Counted from the stretch's first letter, positions 18,417-26,886 are shown. The stretch: 33,892 bases of DNA from Pseudomonadota bacterium (GCA_005776735.1 SXOM01000414.1:1-33892); one strand, 5' to 3'. Made by a program: numbers and translations. The notes: generated by a model from the letters alone, not told the origin.

Positions 18417-18908
18417 ATGGGCCTGTTGCGCTCCCTCGCCAAGCGCGTCGTGTCCCGCGTCAGCGGCGACTCCCGCGCGTCGCCTCCCCCCGCGTCCGCC
18501 CCGGCGGCCGCCGCCCCCGCCCCGAGCGCCGGCCGCGGCCCGGTCGCCGTCGTCGCCGGCGAAGAAGGGCCGGTGGCCGACGCCGATGCCCTCGCGAACC
18601 TCGAAGCGGGCGCGCAGGAGGTGAAAGAGCGCGTGGAGTGCGGCGAACCCGTGGTGCTCCTCGACGTGCGCGAGCCCGAGGAGACCCGCCTCGGCACCAT
18701 CCCCGGCGCCATCCTCATTCCGCTCGGCCAGCTCGAAGCCCGGTGGCGCGAGGTCGAAAAGTGCAACGAGATCGTGTGCTATTGCGCCCACGGCCAGCGC
18801 AGCGTGGCCGCGGCGCGGCTCTTGCGTCAAAAGGGCCTGTTCAACGCCACGAGCCTCGAAGGCGGCGTGGCGGCGTGGCAGGCGTGCGGCGGCAAGCTCG
18901 TCGGATGA
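18417..18908 (+). CDS. Rhodanese-domain protein with an N-terminal disordered arm
   Basis: The product has 163 residues. GGAG lies six bases before the ATG at 18417. Residues 1-20 are basic and amphipathic (MGLLRSLAKRVVSRVSG), residues 21-50 are an Ala/Pro linker. From about residue 55 it is a single rhodanese domain: VVLLDVREPEE, IPGAILIPLGQLEAR, the active-site loop CYCAHGQRS with catalytic Cys123, and GGVAAWQACGG. Such stand-alone domains move sulfane sulfur between proteins or small thiols. The partner is unknown. The 49-nt stem-loop copy B begins 26 bases after its stop. Confidence 0.9.
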   Translation: MGLLRSLAKRVVSRVSGDSRASPPPASAPAAAAPAPSAGRGPVAVVAGEEGPVADADALANLEAGAQEVKERVECGEPVVLLDVREPEETRLGTIPGAILIPLGQLEARWREVEKCNEIVCYCAHGQRSVAAARLLRQKGLFNATSLEGGVAAWQACGGKLVG

Positions 18909-18933
18909 GCCCGGCCCGCCCGAGCGTTTGGGG

Positions 18934-18982
18934 GCGATGCCGCGCGACCGTCCCGAAGCGCGCCGGGGCCGCCCGGCATCGC
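18934..18982 (+). repeat. 49-nt covarying stem-loop, copy B
   Basis: The arms are GCGATGCCG (18934-18942) and CGGCATCGC (18974-18982), a perfect nine-base stem. The centre has CGCGACCGTCCCGAAGCGCG. It begins 26 bases after the rhodanese stop and ends 20 bases before the GTG of the next gene. A frame open through this element would add an arginine-rich extension to the next protein; because the element recurs elsewhere, it is taken as non-coding. Confidence 0.7.
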
Positions 18983-19002
18983 GCTGCGATCGCGGCGGCG
19001 CC

Positions 19003-19764
19003 GTGCTGACCGTGGTGGGGGCCGGTCGGGTGGGCCAGGCGCTCGCGGCGGCGGCCACCGCCCAGGGGATCGAGGTCGAGGTCGTCACGCGGGGCGGTGC
19101 GGTGCCCGACGGGGGGGGGCCGGTCCTGGTGTGCACCCGCAACGACGACGTCGCCGGCATCATCGACGCGTGTCCCCGCCCGGCCGACCTCGTCCTGGTG
19201 CAGAACGGGGCCTTGCTCCCCTGGCTGCGGGGACGGGGGTTCGGCGAGCTCACGCAGGGGCAGTTGTGGTTCGCCGTCCCCACCCGCGGCGCCCCCCCCG
19301 AAGCGGGCGCGCCGTCGGTCTTCTGGGGCCGCCACGCCTCGTGGACCGCGGCGTTCCTCGGGCGCGCGGGCCTCGCCGCCCGCACCGTGGCGAGCGCCGC
19401 CCAGTACGAAGCGGAGGTCGGGACCAAGCTCCTGTGGCTCAGCGTCTTCGGGGTGCTGGGCGACCTGCACCAGGAGACGGTGTTGGCCAGCCTCGCGCGG
19501 ACCGACGAGCTCGAGGCGCGCGTGGCCGAGCTGCTCCCGGTGTGCGGCGCCGGCCTCGGCGCCACGCCCGACGCAGCCGACACGCTGCGCCGCCTCCGGG
19601 AATACAGCCTCGCGGTCGGGTCGTGGCGCGCCGCGGTGAAGGAGTGGCCGTGGCGCGACGGGTGGCTCCACACCGTCGCCCGCCGAGCCGGCCTCGCCAC
19701 CCCGCTGCACGACGAAGCGTGCGCGCGCCTCGGCCACCCTGCCGGGCCCGTTGGGCTATACTGA
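19003..19764 (+). CDS. NAD(P)-binding protein, ketopantoate-reductase-like fold
   Basis: The product has 253 residues. The GTG at 19003 begins VLTVVGAGRVGQALAAAA, a Rossmann GxGxxG at the very start, so longer starts that run through the stem-loop are rejected. Next come EVEVVTRGG (end of strand 2), VLVCTRNDDV, LVLVQNGALLPWL, FAVPTRGAPP and a helical C-terminal half with GTKLLWLSVFGVLGDLHQE. This pattern resembles ketopantoate reductase and the 6-phosphogluconate dehydrogenase C-terminal superfamily. PanE identity is not supported, as the characteristic catalytic Lys/Asn arrangement could not be confirmed. It stands five bases before the aldehyde dehydrogenase homologue. Confidence 0.7.
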   Translation: MLTVVGAGRVGQALAAAATAQGIEVEVVTRGGAVPDGGGPVLVCTRNDDVAGIIDACPRPADLVLVQNGALLPWLRGRGFGELTQGQLWFAVPTRGAPPEAGAPSVFWGRHASWTAAFLGRAGLAARTVASAAQYEAEVGTKLLWLSVFGVLGDLHQETVLASLARTDELEARVAELLPVCGAGLGATPDAADTLRRLREYSLAVGSWRAAVKEWPWRDGWLHTVARRAGLATPLHDEACARLGHPAGPVGLY

Positions 19765-19769
19765 CGCCC

Positions 19770-21341
19770 GTGGCGACCGCCCTGGCCAACCAGCTCCCCG
19801 AGCGCGTGCTCCGGCGCGGCGACTACCTCTGGGGCTCGTTCCTCAAGTCCGAGTCGGTCGACGGGTACCTCAACGCCACCAACCCCGGCGATCGGCGCGA
19901 TGTGCTCGGGCGCTTCGCGTTCTCGCTGCGCTCGGTCGACGAGGCGATCGAGTCGGCGACGCAGGGTACCCGCGCGTGGCGGCGGGCCGGCATCATGGAG
20001 CGCGCGGCGGCGGTCCAACGGTTCCGCGACCAGGTGCAGGAGTTCGCCGAACCCACCGCCATTCTCATCACGCGCGAGTCGGGCAAGCCCCTGTGGGAGT
20101 CCCGCCAGGAGGTCGCGGCGAGCGTCCGGGCCCTCGACCTGCTGCTCGACGACGGCGTAGGGCTGGTCGCGCCGCGGGTGATGGACGACATCGCCGGGCG
20201 CACCGACTTCGTCCCCCGCGGTGTCGTGGGCATCATCAACCCCGCGGTCCTCACGTTCAGCAGCGCGGTGCTCACCACCGCCGCGGCCGTGCTCGGGGGC
20301 AACGGCGTGGTCTACAAGCCCTCCAAGTACAGCCCCGTCGTCGGACAGACGGTGGCCGAGCTCTGGGACCGGGTGCGTCTGCCGCGCGGGGTGTTCAACC
20401 TCGTCCAGGGGCCGGGGTCGGCCGTGGGCCAACGCCTGGTCAACCATCCCGGGCTCGACGCGTTGTGCTTCACCGGCAGCTACGAGACCGCGCGCGAGCT
20501 GCGCCGCGCCCTCGCCGAACGTCCCGAGCTGCCCACCCACTTCCAGACCGGCGGCAAGGGCCTCGCCTACGTGCACGAGGACGCACCGCGCGAGCGCGCG
20601 GTGTACGAGCTGCTGGTCGGCGCCTTCCTCACCGCCGGGCAACGGGCCACGTCCACCGCCCGGGCCTTCATCCACGCGAGCGCGTGGAACGAGGTGGTGC
20701 CGGAGCTCGTGCGCCGCGCGCAGCGACTCCACGTCGGCTTCGGCCTCGAGGACGACGTCTTCATGGGTCCCGTCGTCAGCGAAGCGCTGCGCACGCGCTT
20801 CCGCAAGTATTGCCGCGCGTTGTCGTCCAAGGGCCACGTTCCGCTGTGCGAGGGCGACGCGCTGGAGCTCAGCGGCCGCCGCGGCCACTACTGCAGCCCC
20901 GGCATCTACGAGGTGCGCTGGCGCGGCGGGTTGCCGTTCCTCAACGAGGAGCCGCCCGGCCCCCTGCTCCTCTTGTACCGCGTCGCCAGCGTCGAAGAGG
21001 CGGTCGATCTCCACAACCGTGCGGTCTACCGGCCGGTCACCTCGGTCTTCGCGCGACCCGACTCCCCGGCGCTCGCCGAGCTGCGCGACGGCCTGCGCAC
21101 CGGCGCGCTCAACGTGAACCGCAGCACGATCGGGGCGAGCCTGCGCCTGCCCACCGCGCCGCACGGGCGCTCCGGCGTCGGCCAGCCCGGTGGCATCGAG
21201 CTGATGCGGGTCTTCACCTCGCCGCGCGCCGGCATCGTGGAGACGCGGGCCTTCGACGCGGCGCACCTCGTGCCGGGTGTGGACTGGGAAGAAGAATCGA
21301 CGTTCGGCGAGCTCGCGGCCGGCGATCTGCACGCGGAGTGA
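19770..21341 (+). CDS. Aldehyde dehydrogenase homologue lacking catalytic residues (pseudoenzyme)
   Basis: The product has 523 residues; overall it resembles AstD-like and other NAD-linked aldehyde dehydrogenases. Cofactor-side motifs remain: VVYKPSKYSP (the Lys that binds adenosine ribose), PRGVFNLVQGPGSAVGQ, CFTGSYETARELRR. Catalytic residues do not. The motif usually reading ELGGK is FQTGGKG (Q259 for Glu). The usual GQxC is GQRATST (A293 for Cys). The oxyanion Asn of the GP[YW]NFP block aligns with V160 in INPAVLTF. The 34-residue spacing between Q259 and A293 equals the Glu268-Cys302 distance of standard ALDH numbering, which supports the alignment. I checked the codon GCC at 20646-20648. 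The GTG at 19770 lies five bases after the previous stop; arginase starts four bases after this one. It may be a binding or scaffold protein. Confidence 0.85.
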   Translation: MATALANQLPERVLRRGDYLWGSFLKSESVDGYLNATNPGDRRDVLGRFAFSLRSVDEAIESATQGTRAWRRAGIMERAAAVQRFRDQVQEFAEPTAILITRESGKPLWESRQEVAASVRALDLLLDDGVGLVAPRVMDDIAGRTDFVPRGVVGIINPAVLTFSSAVLTTAAAVLGGNGVVYKPSKYSPVVGQTVAELWDRVRLPRGVFNLVQGPGSAVGQRLVNHPGLDALCFTGSYETARELRRALAERPELPTHFQTGGKGLAYVHEDAPRERAVYELLVGAFLTAGQRATSTARAFIHASAWNEVVPELVRRAQRLHVGFGLEDDVFMGPVVSEALRTRFRKYCRALSSKGHVPLCEGDALELSGRRGHYCSPGIYEVRWRGGLPFLNEEPPGPLLLLYRVASVEEAVDLHNRAVYRPVTSVFARPDSPALAELRDGLRTGALNVNRSTIGASLRLPTAPHGRSGVGQPGGIELMRVFTSPRAGIVETRAFDAAHLVPGVDWEEESTFGELAAGDLHAE

Positions 21342-21345
21342 GCGC

Positions 21346-22254
21346 ATGCGCGAGATCATGATCGGGAACGTCCACATGGACCTCGGCGCCGGCCGTCGCG
21401 GCGTCGACATGGGGCCGTCGGCGATCCACCTCGCCGGCCTGAAGGCGGGCATCGAGGGCCTCGGATGCCGCGTCGCCGACAACTTCGCCCTCGGCGTGCG
21501 CTCGCAGGAGATGCTCGAGCCGGGCGACGTCCACGCCCGCTACCTCCACGAGATCACCGAGGTCTGCGCCCGGCTCGCCGACCGGGTGGAGGCGGGCCTG
21601 GAGGCCGGTCGCCTCCCCGTGGTGCTCGGGGGCGATCACTCCGTCGCCATCGGCACGATCACCGGGATCAGCCGCTACTGGAAGAAGCGCGGGCGCCGCA
21701 TCGGGGTGCTGTGGGTCGACGCGCACACCGACATCAACACCCCGGGCACCTCCCCCACGGGCAACATCCACGGCATGCCGTTGGCGGTCCTGCTCGGGCA
21801 CGGCCCGCGCGAGCTGGTCGCGCTCGCCGGCGACGGCCCCGCGCTCGACGCACGCAACGTCTGCGTGTTCGGCGCCCGCTCGGTGGACGAAGGGGAGCGC
21901 CGCTTCGTGCAGGAGGTCGGCCTGCGCGTGTACTCGATGAGCGAGCTCGACGAGCGCGGCACGGCGCTGTGTGCACGCGAAGCGATCGACCGTGCGCTGG
22001 ACGGCACCGCCGGCGTGCACCTGAGCTTCGACCTCGACGGGGTCGACCCGCAGCACGCGCCCGGCGTCGGAACCGCCGTCCCCGGCGGTCTGAGCCTGCG
22101 CGAGTCGCACCTCATCTGCGAGAAGGTCGCCGCCACGAAGAAGGTGCTCGGCCTGGAGATGGTGGAGCTCAACCCGGTCATCGACTCGGAGAACCGCACC
22201 GGACGCCTGGCCGTGTGGCTCTTGTTGAGCGCCCTCGGCCAGACCATCCTGTAG
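21346..22254 (+). CDS. rocF: Arginase
   Basis: The product has 302 residues, the family length. It hydrolyses arginine to ornithine and urea with two manganese ions. All metal-ligand motifs are present: LGGDHSVAIG, WVDAHTDINTP and SFDLDGVDPQHAPG. The arginase-specific GTSPTGNIHGMPLA block and GTAVPGG separate it from agmatinase and formiminoglutamase. It starts MREIMIGNVHMDLGAGRRGV, with ATG at 21346 four bases after the upstream stop. Pairing with an ALDH homologue suggests a link to ornithine or glutamate-semialdehyde metabolism, but that partner looks inactive. A strong hairpin follows the stop. Confidence 0.95.
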   Translation: MREIMIGNVHMDLGAGRRGVDMGPSAIHLAGLKAGIEGLGCRVADNFALGVRSQEMLEPGDVHARYLHEITEVCARLADRVEAGLEAGRLPVVLGGDHSVAIGTITGISRYWKKRGRRIGVLWVDAHTDINTPGTSPTGNIHGMPLAVLLGHGPRELVALAGDGPALDARNVCVFGARSVDEGERRFVQEVGLRVYSMSELDERGTALCAREAIDRALDGTAGVHLSFDLDGVDPQHAPGVGTAVPGGLSLRESHLICEKVAATKKVLGLEMVELNPVIDSENRTGRLAVWLLLSALGQTIL

Positions 22255-22262
22255 GGCCGACG

Positions 22263-22285
22263 GCGGCGCCCGCGCGGGGCGCCGC
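22263..22285. terminator. Bidirectional hairpin between arginase and the convergent lipoprotein
   Basis: GCGGCGCCC (22263-22271) pairs perfectly with GGGCGCCGC (22277-22285) around GCGCG. It starts nine bases past the arginase stop and 17 before the opposing stop. No T-run is seen in either direction. Confidence 0.6.
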
Positions 22286-22301
22286 GTCGCGGCGTACGAG
22301 C

Positions 22302-23072
22302 TTAGAACCCGGTGTCGACGCTGCCGCCGCCACCGCCCGACTGGCCGTCCTCGATCCAGTCGTTGTACAACAGGACGTCGTTGCCCTCGACGCGCTCGGC
22401 GGTGAACGCCTGGCCCGACGTGGAGCAGGCCTGCTCGATCGCGAGCTCGCAGGTGCCGCCCTTGCAGTCGTCCTCTTCCGCTTCGTTGGTCTGGGGGATG
22501 AGGTCGCCCGAGTCCTTGTAGACCAGGTAGTACTGCGACGGGATCTGGCCGGAGTAGACCTCGATGTCCTCGACGTCCCACTCGTCGGACTCGGTCCACG
22601 ACATCGTGCTGGAGCCGGTGCCGGAGATCGTGCCGCTCAGGCCCGAGAAGAGGGCCGACGTCACGTGGATGTTCACCGTGGAGTCGTTGGTGTACGCCTC
22701 GGTGTAGTCGTAGTCGTCCTTGTGCTCGGCGCTGTAGTTGCCGTCGGTGTGCTGGGTCCAGGTGAAGGTCCACCCGTCGCCTTCGGCCACGCCCGGGTAC
22801 GCCGCATCGCCCATCGTCAACACCGCACCGCCACCGGAGGTGGGCGAGATGTGCACGAACATGAGCGAGTCGGAGCCGGTGTAGTCCTCGGTGATGGTCC
22901 ACGGGCCGCCGCCGTCCTCGTCGTCATCGGCCGGCGAGTAGGCGTCGCTGAAGTTCTCGCTGACGGTGGTGGAGCACTCGGTGGCGCTCTCGCTGTAGGG
23001 GACGAAGATCATGAAGACGCCGCTGGGGGCGCAGCCGGCGAGGAACAGGGCGGGAAGAAGGGCACGAAGCAC
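22302..23072 (-). CDS. Acidic predicted lipoprotein, unknown function
   Basis: The product has 256 residues. A GTG start at 23072 follows AGGTGA and opens MLRALLPALFLAGC, with the lipobox cysteine at residue 14. The mature protein is acidic and rich in Ser, Thr, Asp and Gly, with beta-strand character (WTFTWTQHTDGNYSAEH, VNIHVTSALFSGLSGT) and a CKGGTC pair. It ends in a glycine run and SVDTGF. I recognise no family. It diverges from the tandem-FKBP lipoprotein across a 67-base gap in which I see no convincing promoter. Confidence 0.75.
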   Translation of the reverse strand: MLRALLPALFLAGCAPSGVFMIFVPYSESATECSTTVSENFSDAYSPADDDEDGGGPWTITEDYTGSDSLMFVHISPTSGGGAVLTMGDAAYPGVAEGDGWTFTWTQHTDGNYSAEHKDDYDYTEAYTNDSTVNIHVTSALFSGLSGTISGTGSSTMSWTESDEWDVEDIEVYSGQIPSQYYLVYKDSGDLIPQTNEAEEDDCKGGTCELAIEQACSTSGQAFTAERVEGNDVLLYNDWIEDGQSGGGGGSVDTGF

Positions 23073-23139
23073 GATTCACCTCGAAGTGGCGGGCGGCTAT
23101 TGCAGCGAGCCCGCTTCGGCAAGGTTAGCAGCGGCGGCC

Positions 23140-24096
23140 ATGACCTACCTGCTCCTCGCCCTGTTCGCGTGTGCCACCCCCGATTCCCCGGCCCCGGAGG
23201 CCAAGACCGAGGCCAAGGTCGAGGTCAAGTCCGACGGCAAGGCCGAAAAGCCGGCGTTGGACATCCCGGCTCCGGCCGACGTCGCCTCGCCCCCGGCCGA
23301 CGCCCTGAAGACCGCGACGGGCCTCGCCTACAAGGTGCTCACCGCCGGCACCGGCGCGGAGCACCCCGGCCCCAAGGACAAGGTCACCGTCAATTACACG
23401 GGATGGACCACCGACGGCGCGGCGTTCGACTCCTCCACCAAGCGCGGGAAGCCCGCCACGTTCGGGGTCGACAAGGTCATCCCGGGGTGGACCGAAGGCC
23501 TGCAGCTCATGGTCGTCGGCGAGAAGACGCGGTTCTGGATCCCCGAGGAGATCGCCTACAAGGGCCGCGCGGGCAAGCCGGCGGGGATGTTGGTCTTCGA
23601 CGTGGAGCTCGTGAGCATCACACCCGCCCCCAAGCCGATCCCCGCCCCGGAAGACGTCGCGGCGCCGAGCAAGGGCGCCAAGAAGACCAAGAGCGGGCTC
23701 GCGTCCAAGGTCCTCACCCCGGGTACGGGCAAGGAGCACCCGAAGGAGGAGTCGGTGGTCGTGGTCGACTACACGGGGTGGACCAAGGACGGCACGATGT
23801 TCGACTCCTCGGTCACCCGCGGGAAGCCGGCCTCGTTCTCGCTCAACCGCGTGATCGCCGGTTGGACCGAGGGGGTGCAGCTCATGGTGGTGGGCGAGAA
23901 GCGCCGCTTCTGGATCCCGGCCGACCTCGCGTACGGCGACACCCCGAAGCGCCCCGGCGCCCCCTCGGGCGACCTCACGTTCGACGTCGAGCTCAAGGAG
24001 ATCAAGCCGCCGCGCGAAGCCGGCGTCCCCAAGGTCGACCGCACCGGCTTGAAGCCGGTGCGCACCGAGAAGCTGAAGAAGCCGAAGACGGAGTAG
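23140..24096 (+). CDS. Lipoprotein with two FKBP-type peptidyl-prolyl isomerase domains
   Basis: The product has 318 residues. The ATG at 23140 begins MTYLLLALFAC, a minimal lipoprotein signal with Cys11, then a Lys/Glu/Pro linker. Two FKBP domains follow at about 58-167 and 186-288. Each has VTVNYTGWTTDG or VVVDYTGWTKDG, AFDSS or MFDSS, the RGKP turn, VIPGWTEGLQLMVVGEK or VIAGWTEGVQLMVVGEK, RFWIP and a closing FDVEL strand. Tyr, Phe, Asp and Trp positions of the active pocket are kept in both, so both may be active folding helpers in the periplasm or on the surface. The C-terminus is basic (KLKKPKTE). The stem-loop copy C begins eight bases after the stop. Confidence 0.92.
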   Translation: MTYLLLALFACATPDSPAPEAKTEAKVEVKSDGKAEKPALDIPAPADVASPPADALKTATGLAYKVLTAGTGAEHPGPKDKVTVNYTGWTTDGAAFDSSTKRGKPATFGVDKVIPGWTEGLQLMVVGEKTRFWIPEEIAYKGRAGKPAGMLVFDVELVSITPAPKPIPAPEDVAAPSKGAKKTKSGLASKVLTPGTGKEHPKEESVVVVDYTGWTKDGTMFDSSVTRGKPASFSLNRVIAGWTEGVQLMVVGEKRRFWIPADLAYGDTPKRPGAPSGDLTFDVELKEIKPPREAGVPKVDRTGLKPVRTEKLKKPKTE

Positions 24097-24103
24097 TCGG
24101 CGG

Positions 24104-24152
24104 GCGGTGCGCCGCGACCGTCCCGAAGCGCGCAGGGTCCGGCGCGCACCGC
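24104..24152 (+). repeat. 49-nt covarying stem-loop, copy C
   Basis: The arms are GCGGTGCGC (24104-24112) and GCGCACCGC (24144-24152). The centre has CGCGACCGTCCCGAAGCGCG, identical over 20 bases to copy B. It starts eight bases after the FKBP lipoprotein stop. A downstream module GGCCGGTCGCGGCGCG (24187-24202) also recurs near copy A at 7257-7272 with one change. Confidence 0.7.
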
Positions 24153-24170
24153 GCCGGGACGCGCGGCGCA

Positions 24171-24193
24171 ACCGGCCGCTCGACGCGGCCGGT
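24171..24193. terminator. Perfect hairpin between convergent FKBP and ABC permease genes
   Basis: ACCGGCCGC (24171-24179) pairs with GCGGCCGGT (24185-24193) around TCGAC. It lies 20 bases from the permease stop and follows stem-loop copy C, so it is a likely two-way transcription stop. Confidence 0.55.
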
Positions 24194-24213
24194 CGCGGCG
24201 CGTCCCCCTGAGA

Positions 24214-25017
24214 TCAACTGCTGGCGCTGGAGTAGTTGCGGAGGGCGCGGACGAGCACCAGGCGCGAGAACACCAGGCTCCCGACCGCCGCCGCGACCGC
24301 CCCCACCACCAGCCCGGCGTCGATGCGCCCGAGCAGCGCCATCGCCGGGTAGCTCGACACCAACCCCACCGGGATGACGGTCGTGAGCACCAGCCGCAAC
24401 GCCCGCCCGTACACCGACACCGGCCACCTGCCCGCGTCGGTGATCGCCCCGAGCAGGAAGCGCAGGTTGTCCACCCGCACAAACCAGAAGCTCAGGCACG
24501 TGACCGCCAACCACAAGCCGTAGGTGGCCCCCAGGCCCGCGAAGAAGAGGCCCGCCGCGAGGCCCACCTGGGCCCACGTCGGCGTGGGCAACCGGCCGAG
24601 CGCGACCGCGAGGATCACGACGCCCCCGACGAGCTCCCAGAGCGCCGCGGGCGCCACCCGCCGGAACGAGACGAGCAACTGCGCGTCGACCGGGCGGATG
24701 AGGAAGTAGTCCAACGCCCCGGTGCGCACCCCGTCCACCACCGCGCCCAGGTTCGGTTCCACGACCCCCGCGACAAAGGCGTTGTACAACAAGAAGAAGC
24801 CGGTCACCAGGAGCGCCTGGTCGAGCGTCCACCCCTGCACCTGCGGGACCCGCGCGTACACGAGGAAGAGCGGCGCCGCCATCCCGAGCGCCGAGAGCGC
24901 CCCCACCACCATCTCCGCGACGAAGCTCGCGCGGTACTGGAACGCCGTCAAGATCGACGCCCGCACCAGGGCCACCACCACCGCGGGCCGGACACCGCCG
25001 GTGACCCGCGCGCTCAC
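24214..25017 (-). CDS. ABC-2 family export permease (second permease)
   Basis: The product has 267 residues with about six membrane segments (ALGMAAPLFLVYARV, ALLVTGFFLLYNAFVAGVV, VILAVALG, LRLVLTTVIPVGLVSSYPAM). The block GALDYFLIRPVDAQLLVSFR is typical of the PF06182/COG3694-COG4587 permeases. The GTG at 25017 overlaps the stop of the first permease (GTGA), fixing the start; longer frames are shadows. With the first permease and the ATPase it forms a heteromeric exporter, like the viologen-exporter-type systems. The substrate is unknown. Confidence 0.85.
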   Translation of the reverse strand: MSARVTGGVRPAVVVALVRASILTAFQYRASFVAEMVVGALSALGMAAPLFLVYARVPQVQGWTLDQALLVTGFFLLYNAFVAGVVEPNLGAVVDGVRTGALDYFLIRPVDAQLLVSFRRVAPAALWELVGGVVILAVALGRLPTPTWAQVGLAAGLFFAGLGATYGLWLAVTCLSFWFVRVDNLRFLLGAITDAGRWPVSVYGRALRLVLTTVIPVGLVSSYPAMALLGRIDAGLVVGAVAAAVGSLVFSRLVLVRALRNYSSASS

Positions 25018-25844
25018 GCGCCCACCGCCCCGTACCGGCGCACACCCGCCCGCCACATGAGCCCGAGCCCCGCGCCGAGCGCCACCACCCAGAACGCCTG
25101 CACCGCGAGCGTCGGCCCGATGGCGACGCGGCCCAGCAGGATGTCGATCGGCGCGCCGAGCGTGCTGTAGAACGGCAATGCGCGGACCAGCTGCACCCAC
25201 CCCGCCGGGAACAGGTCGAGCGGAACGAAGTACCCGGCGCACAACGCCCACACCGCGAACCACGCCGACCAGAAGCCCATCGACTGCTCGAACCAGAAGG
25301 CCAACATCCCGAACGCGGCCTGGACCGACCACGCGGCGAAGAACGCCATCGCGACGCTCAGCAGAAACGCAGCACCCACCGACGGAGAAGGCAGAAAGAG
25401 CGCCTCCGGCCGCCACACCGCCAGCACGCCGACCAGCGGAAACAACACCAGCGCCCGGAACGGCAACGCCGCCAGCGTCTCGGCGAGGTTGAAGACCAAC
25501 GGGTGCATCGGGCGCAGGAGCCGGGGCGAGAGCTCCCCCTGGCGAATCTGCCAGTTCAGCTCCCACACGACCCACGCACCGGTGAGCTGCCGGACGATCA
25601 GGTTGACCGCGAAGTACCGCGTGAACCCGAGCTGGTCCCACCCCCCGATCGGCGCGTCGGCGGCGGCCGCGCTCCACAACGCGAGCATCACCAGCGGCAA
25701 CGTGGCGCTCAGCACCCAGATGACCATCTCGGCGCGGTAGGCGACCATCCCCGAGAACGCGACCTGTTGCAGCGCCGGCCACGCGCGCACGACGTGCCAC
25801 AGGCGCGCTGCGGTGCCCGAACCGAGCGGCGCCGGGCGGCTCAC
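25014..25844 (-). CDS. ABC-2 family export permease (first permease)
   Basis: The product has 276 residues with about six membrane segments. It has the paired-permease features of the same family: QQVAFSGMVAYRAEMVIWVL near the start, RQGELSPRLLRPMHPLVF in the first cytoplasmic loop, and GYFVPLDLFPAGWVQLVRAL, where the loop contacts lipid headgroups. It starts with GTG at 25844, overlapping the ATPase stop (GTGA), and is itself overlapped by the second permease. The three genes are one transcription unit. Confidence 0.88.
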   Translation of the reverse strand: MSRPAPLGSGTAARLWHVVRAWPALQQVAFSGMVAYRAEMVIWVLSATLPLVMLALWSAAAADAPIGGWDQLGFTRYFAVNLIVRQLTGAWVVWELNWQIRQGELSPRLLRPMHPLVFNLAETLAALPFRALVLFPLVGVLAVWRPEALFLPSPSVGAAFLLSVAMAFFAAWSVQAAFGMLAFWFEQSMGFWSAWFAVWALCAGYFVPLDLFPAGWVQLVRALPFYSTLGAPIDILLGRVAIGPTLAVQAFWVVALGAGLGLMWRAGVRRYGAVGA

Positions 25845-26797
25845 GCGCGCCCCTCGCGGAAGACGCGGCCGATCACCTCGTCGAGCGGCGGCACCTCGAC
25901 CCCGAGCTCGACCAGCGGCGCCACCGCCAGCACCCGCTGCAGAAGCGCGTTGGCCTCGGCGGCCGGCACCGTCGCCACCATCCGGCCTTCGTGGGCGACG
26001 AGCCCGAGCGCTTCGAGCTCGGGCACCACCGCCTGCACCACCACCCGCCGCTCGGGCGCGACCCGCCGGGTGAGGTCGTCGAGCGAGCCGTCGTAGCGCA
26101 GTCGCCCCTGGTCGATGATGAGGAGGCGCGGCGTGAGCGCCGCGATGTCCTGCATGTAGTGGCTCGTGAGGAGCACGGTGGCGCCGGTCTGGCGGTTGAG
26201 CTCGGCCACGAACTGCCGCACCTGCACCTGCATCTCGACATCCAGCCCGATGGTGGGCTCGTCCAGGAAGAGGACCTGCGGCCGGTGCACGAGCGAAGCG
26301 ATGAGCTCACACTTCATGCGCTCGCCGAGCGACAGGTTGCGGACCGGCTTCTCCAAGAGCGGCTCGGCGTGGAGCATCGCCACCAGCTCGTCCAGCGTGC
26401 GCCGGAACTCCGCGCGCTCCACCCCGTACAACGCTCGGTTCAGCTCGAAGCTCTCCGCGGCCGGCAGGTCCCACAGGAGCTGCTGCTTCTGGCCCATCAC
26501 CAGCGTGATCTGCTGGAGGAACGCCGGCTCGCGCGCCTGCGGGACGTGCCCGAGCACCGAGACCTCGCCGGAGGACGGGTACAGGAGCCCCGACAACATC
26601 TTCAGCGTCGTGGTCTTGCCGGCGCCGGTGGGCCCGAGGAACCCCACCCGCTCGCCCGGCCGGATCGTGAACGACAAGTCGGCGACCGCGTGCACCTCTC
26701 GGTGTTCGCGCGACCACAACGACCGCAACGCGCCGCCGAGCCCCGGCGGACGCACCGGCACGCGGTAGGTCTTGGTGAGCCCCCGCACCTCGATCAT
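25841..26797 (-). CDS. ABC exporter ATP-binding protein
   Basis: The product has 318 residues. Walker A is GPTGAGKTTT, the Q-loop VMGQKQQLLWDL, the signature LSLGERMK, Walker B VLFLDEPT, and the switch His is in LLTSHYM. Insertion of PPGLGGALRSLWSREHREV near the start and the LSLGERMKCE form of the signature are typical of COG4586 ATPases that pair with PF06182 permeases. About 70 residues after the core form a C-terminal regulatory part (VVVQAVVPELEALG to DEVIGRVFREG). The ATG at 26797 has GGGAGA upstream. It is the first gene of the export operon and diverges from the cyanophycinase-like gene. Confidence 0.95.
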   Translation of the reverse strand: MIEVRGLTKTYRVPVRPPGLGGALRSLWSREHREVHAVADLSFTIRPGERVGFLGPTGAGKTTTLKMLSGLLYPSSGEVSVLGHVPQAREPAFLQQITLVMGQKQQLLWDLPAAESFELNRALYGVERAEFRRTLDELVAMLHAEPLLEKPVRNLSLGERMKCELIASLVHRPQVLFLDEPTIGLDVEMQVQVRQFVAELNRQTGATVLLTSHYMQDIAALTPRLLIIDQGRLRYDGSLDDLTRRVAPERRVVVQAVVPELEALGLVAHEGRMVATVPAAEANALLQRVLAVAPLVELGVEVPPLDEVIGRVFREGRA

Positions 26798-26886
26798 GGT
26801 GTCTCCCGGGGCGCCCTGTATGCCGGACCCGCACCCGCGGCTGGCGCGTGCCGATCGGCGCCCGGCCGGCTATCGGGAGGCCCCTG

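Noticed and set aside
18928..19002. An upstream ATG extension of the NAD(P)-binding protein
   Set aside because: It would translate the 49-nt stem-loop that recurs in two other non-coding places; the Rossmann motif starts right at the GTG at 19003.
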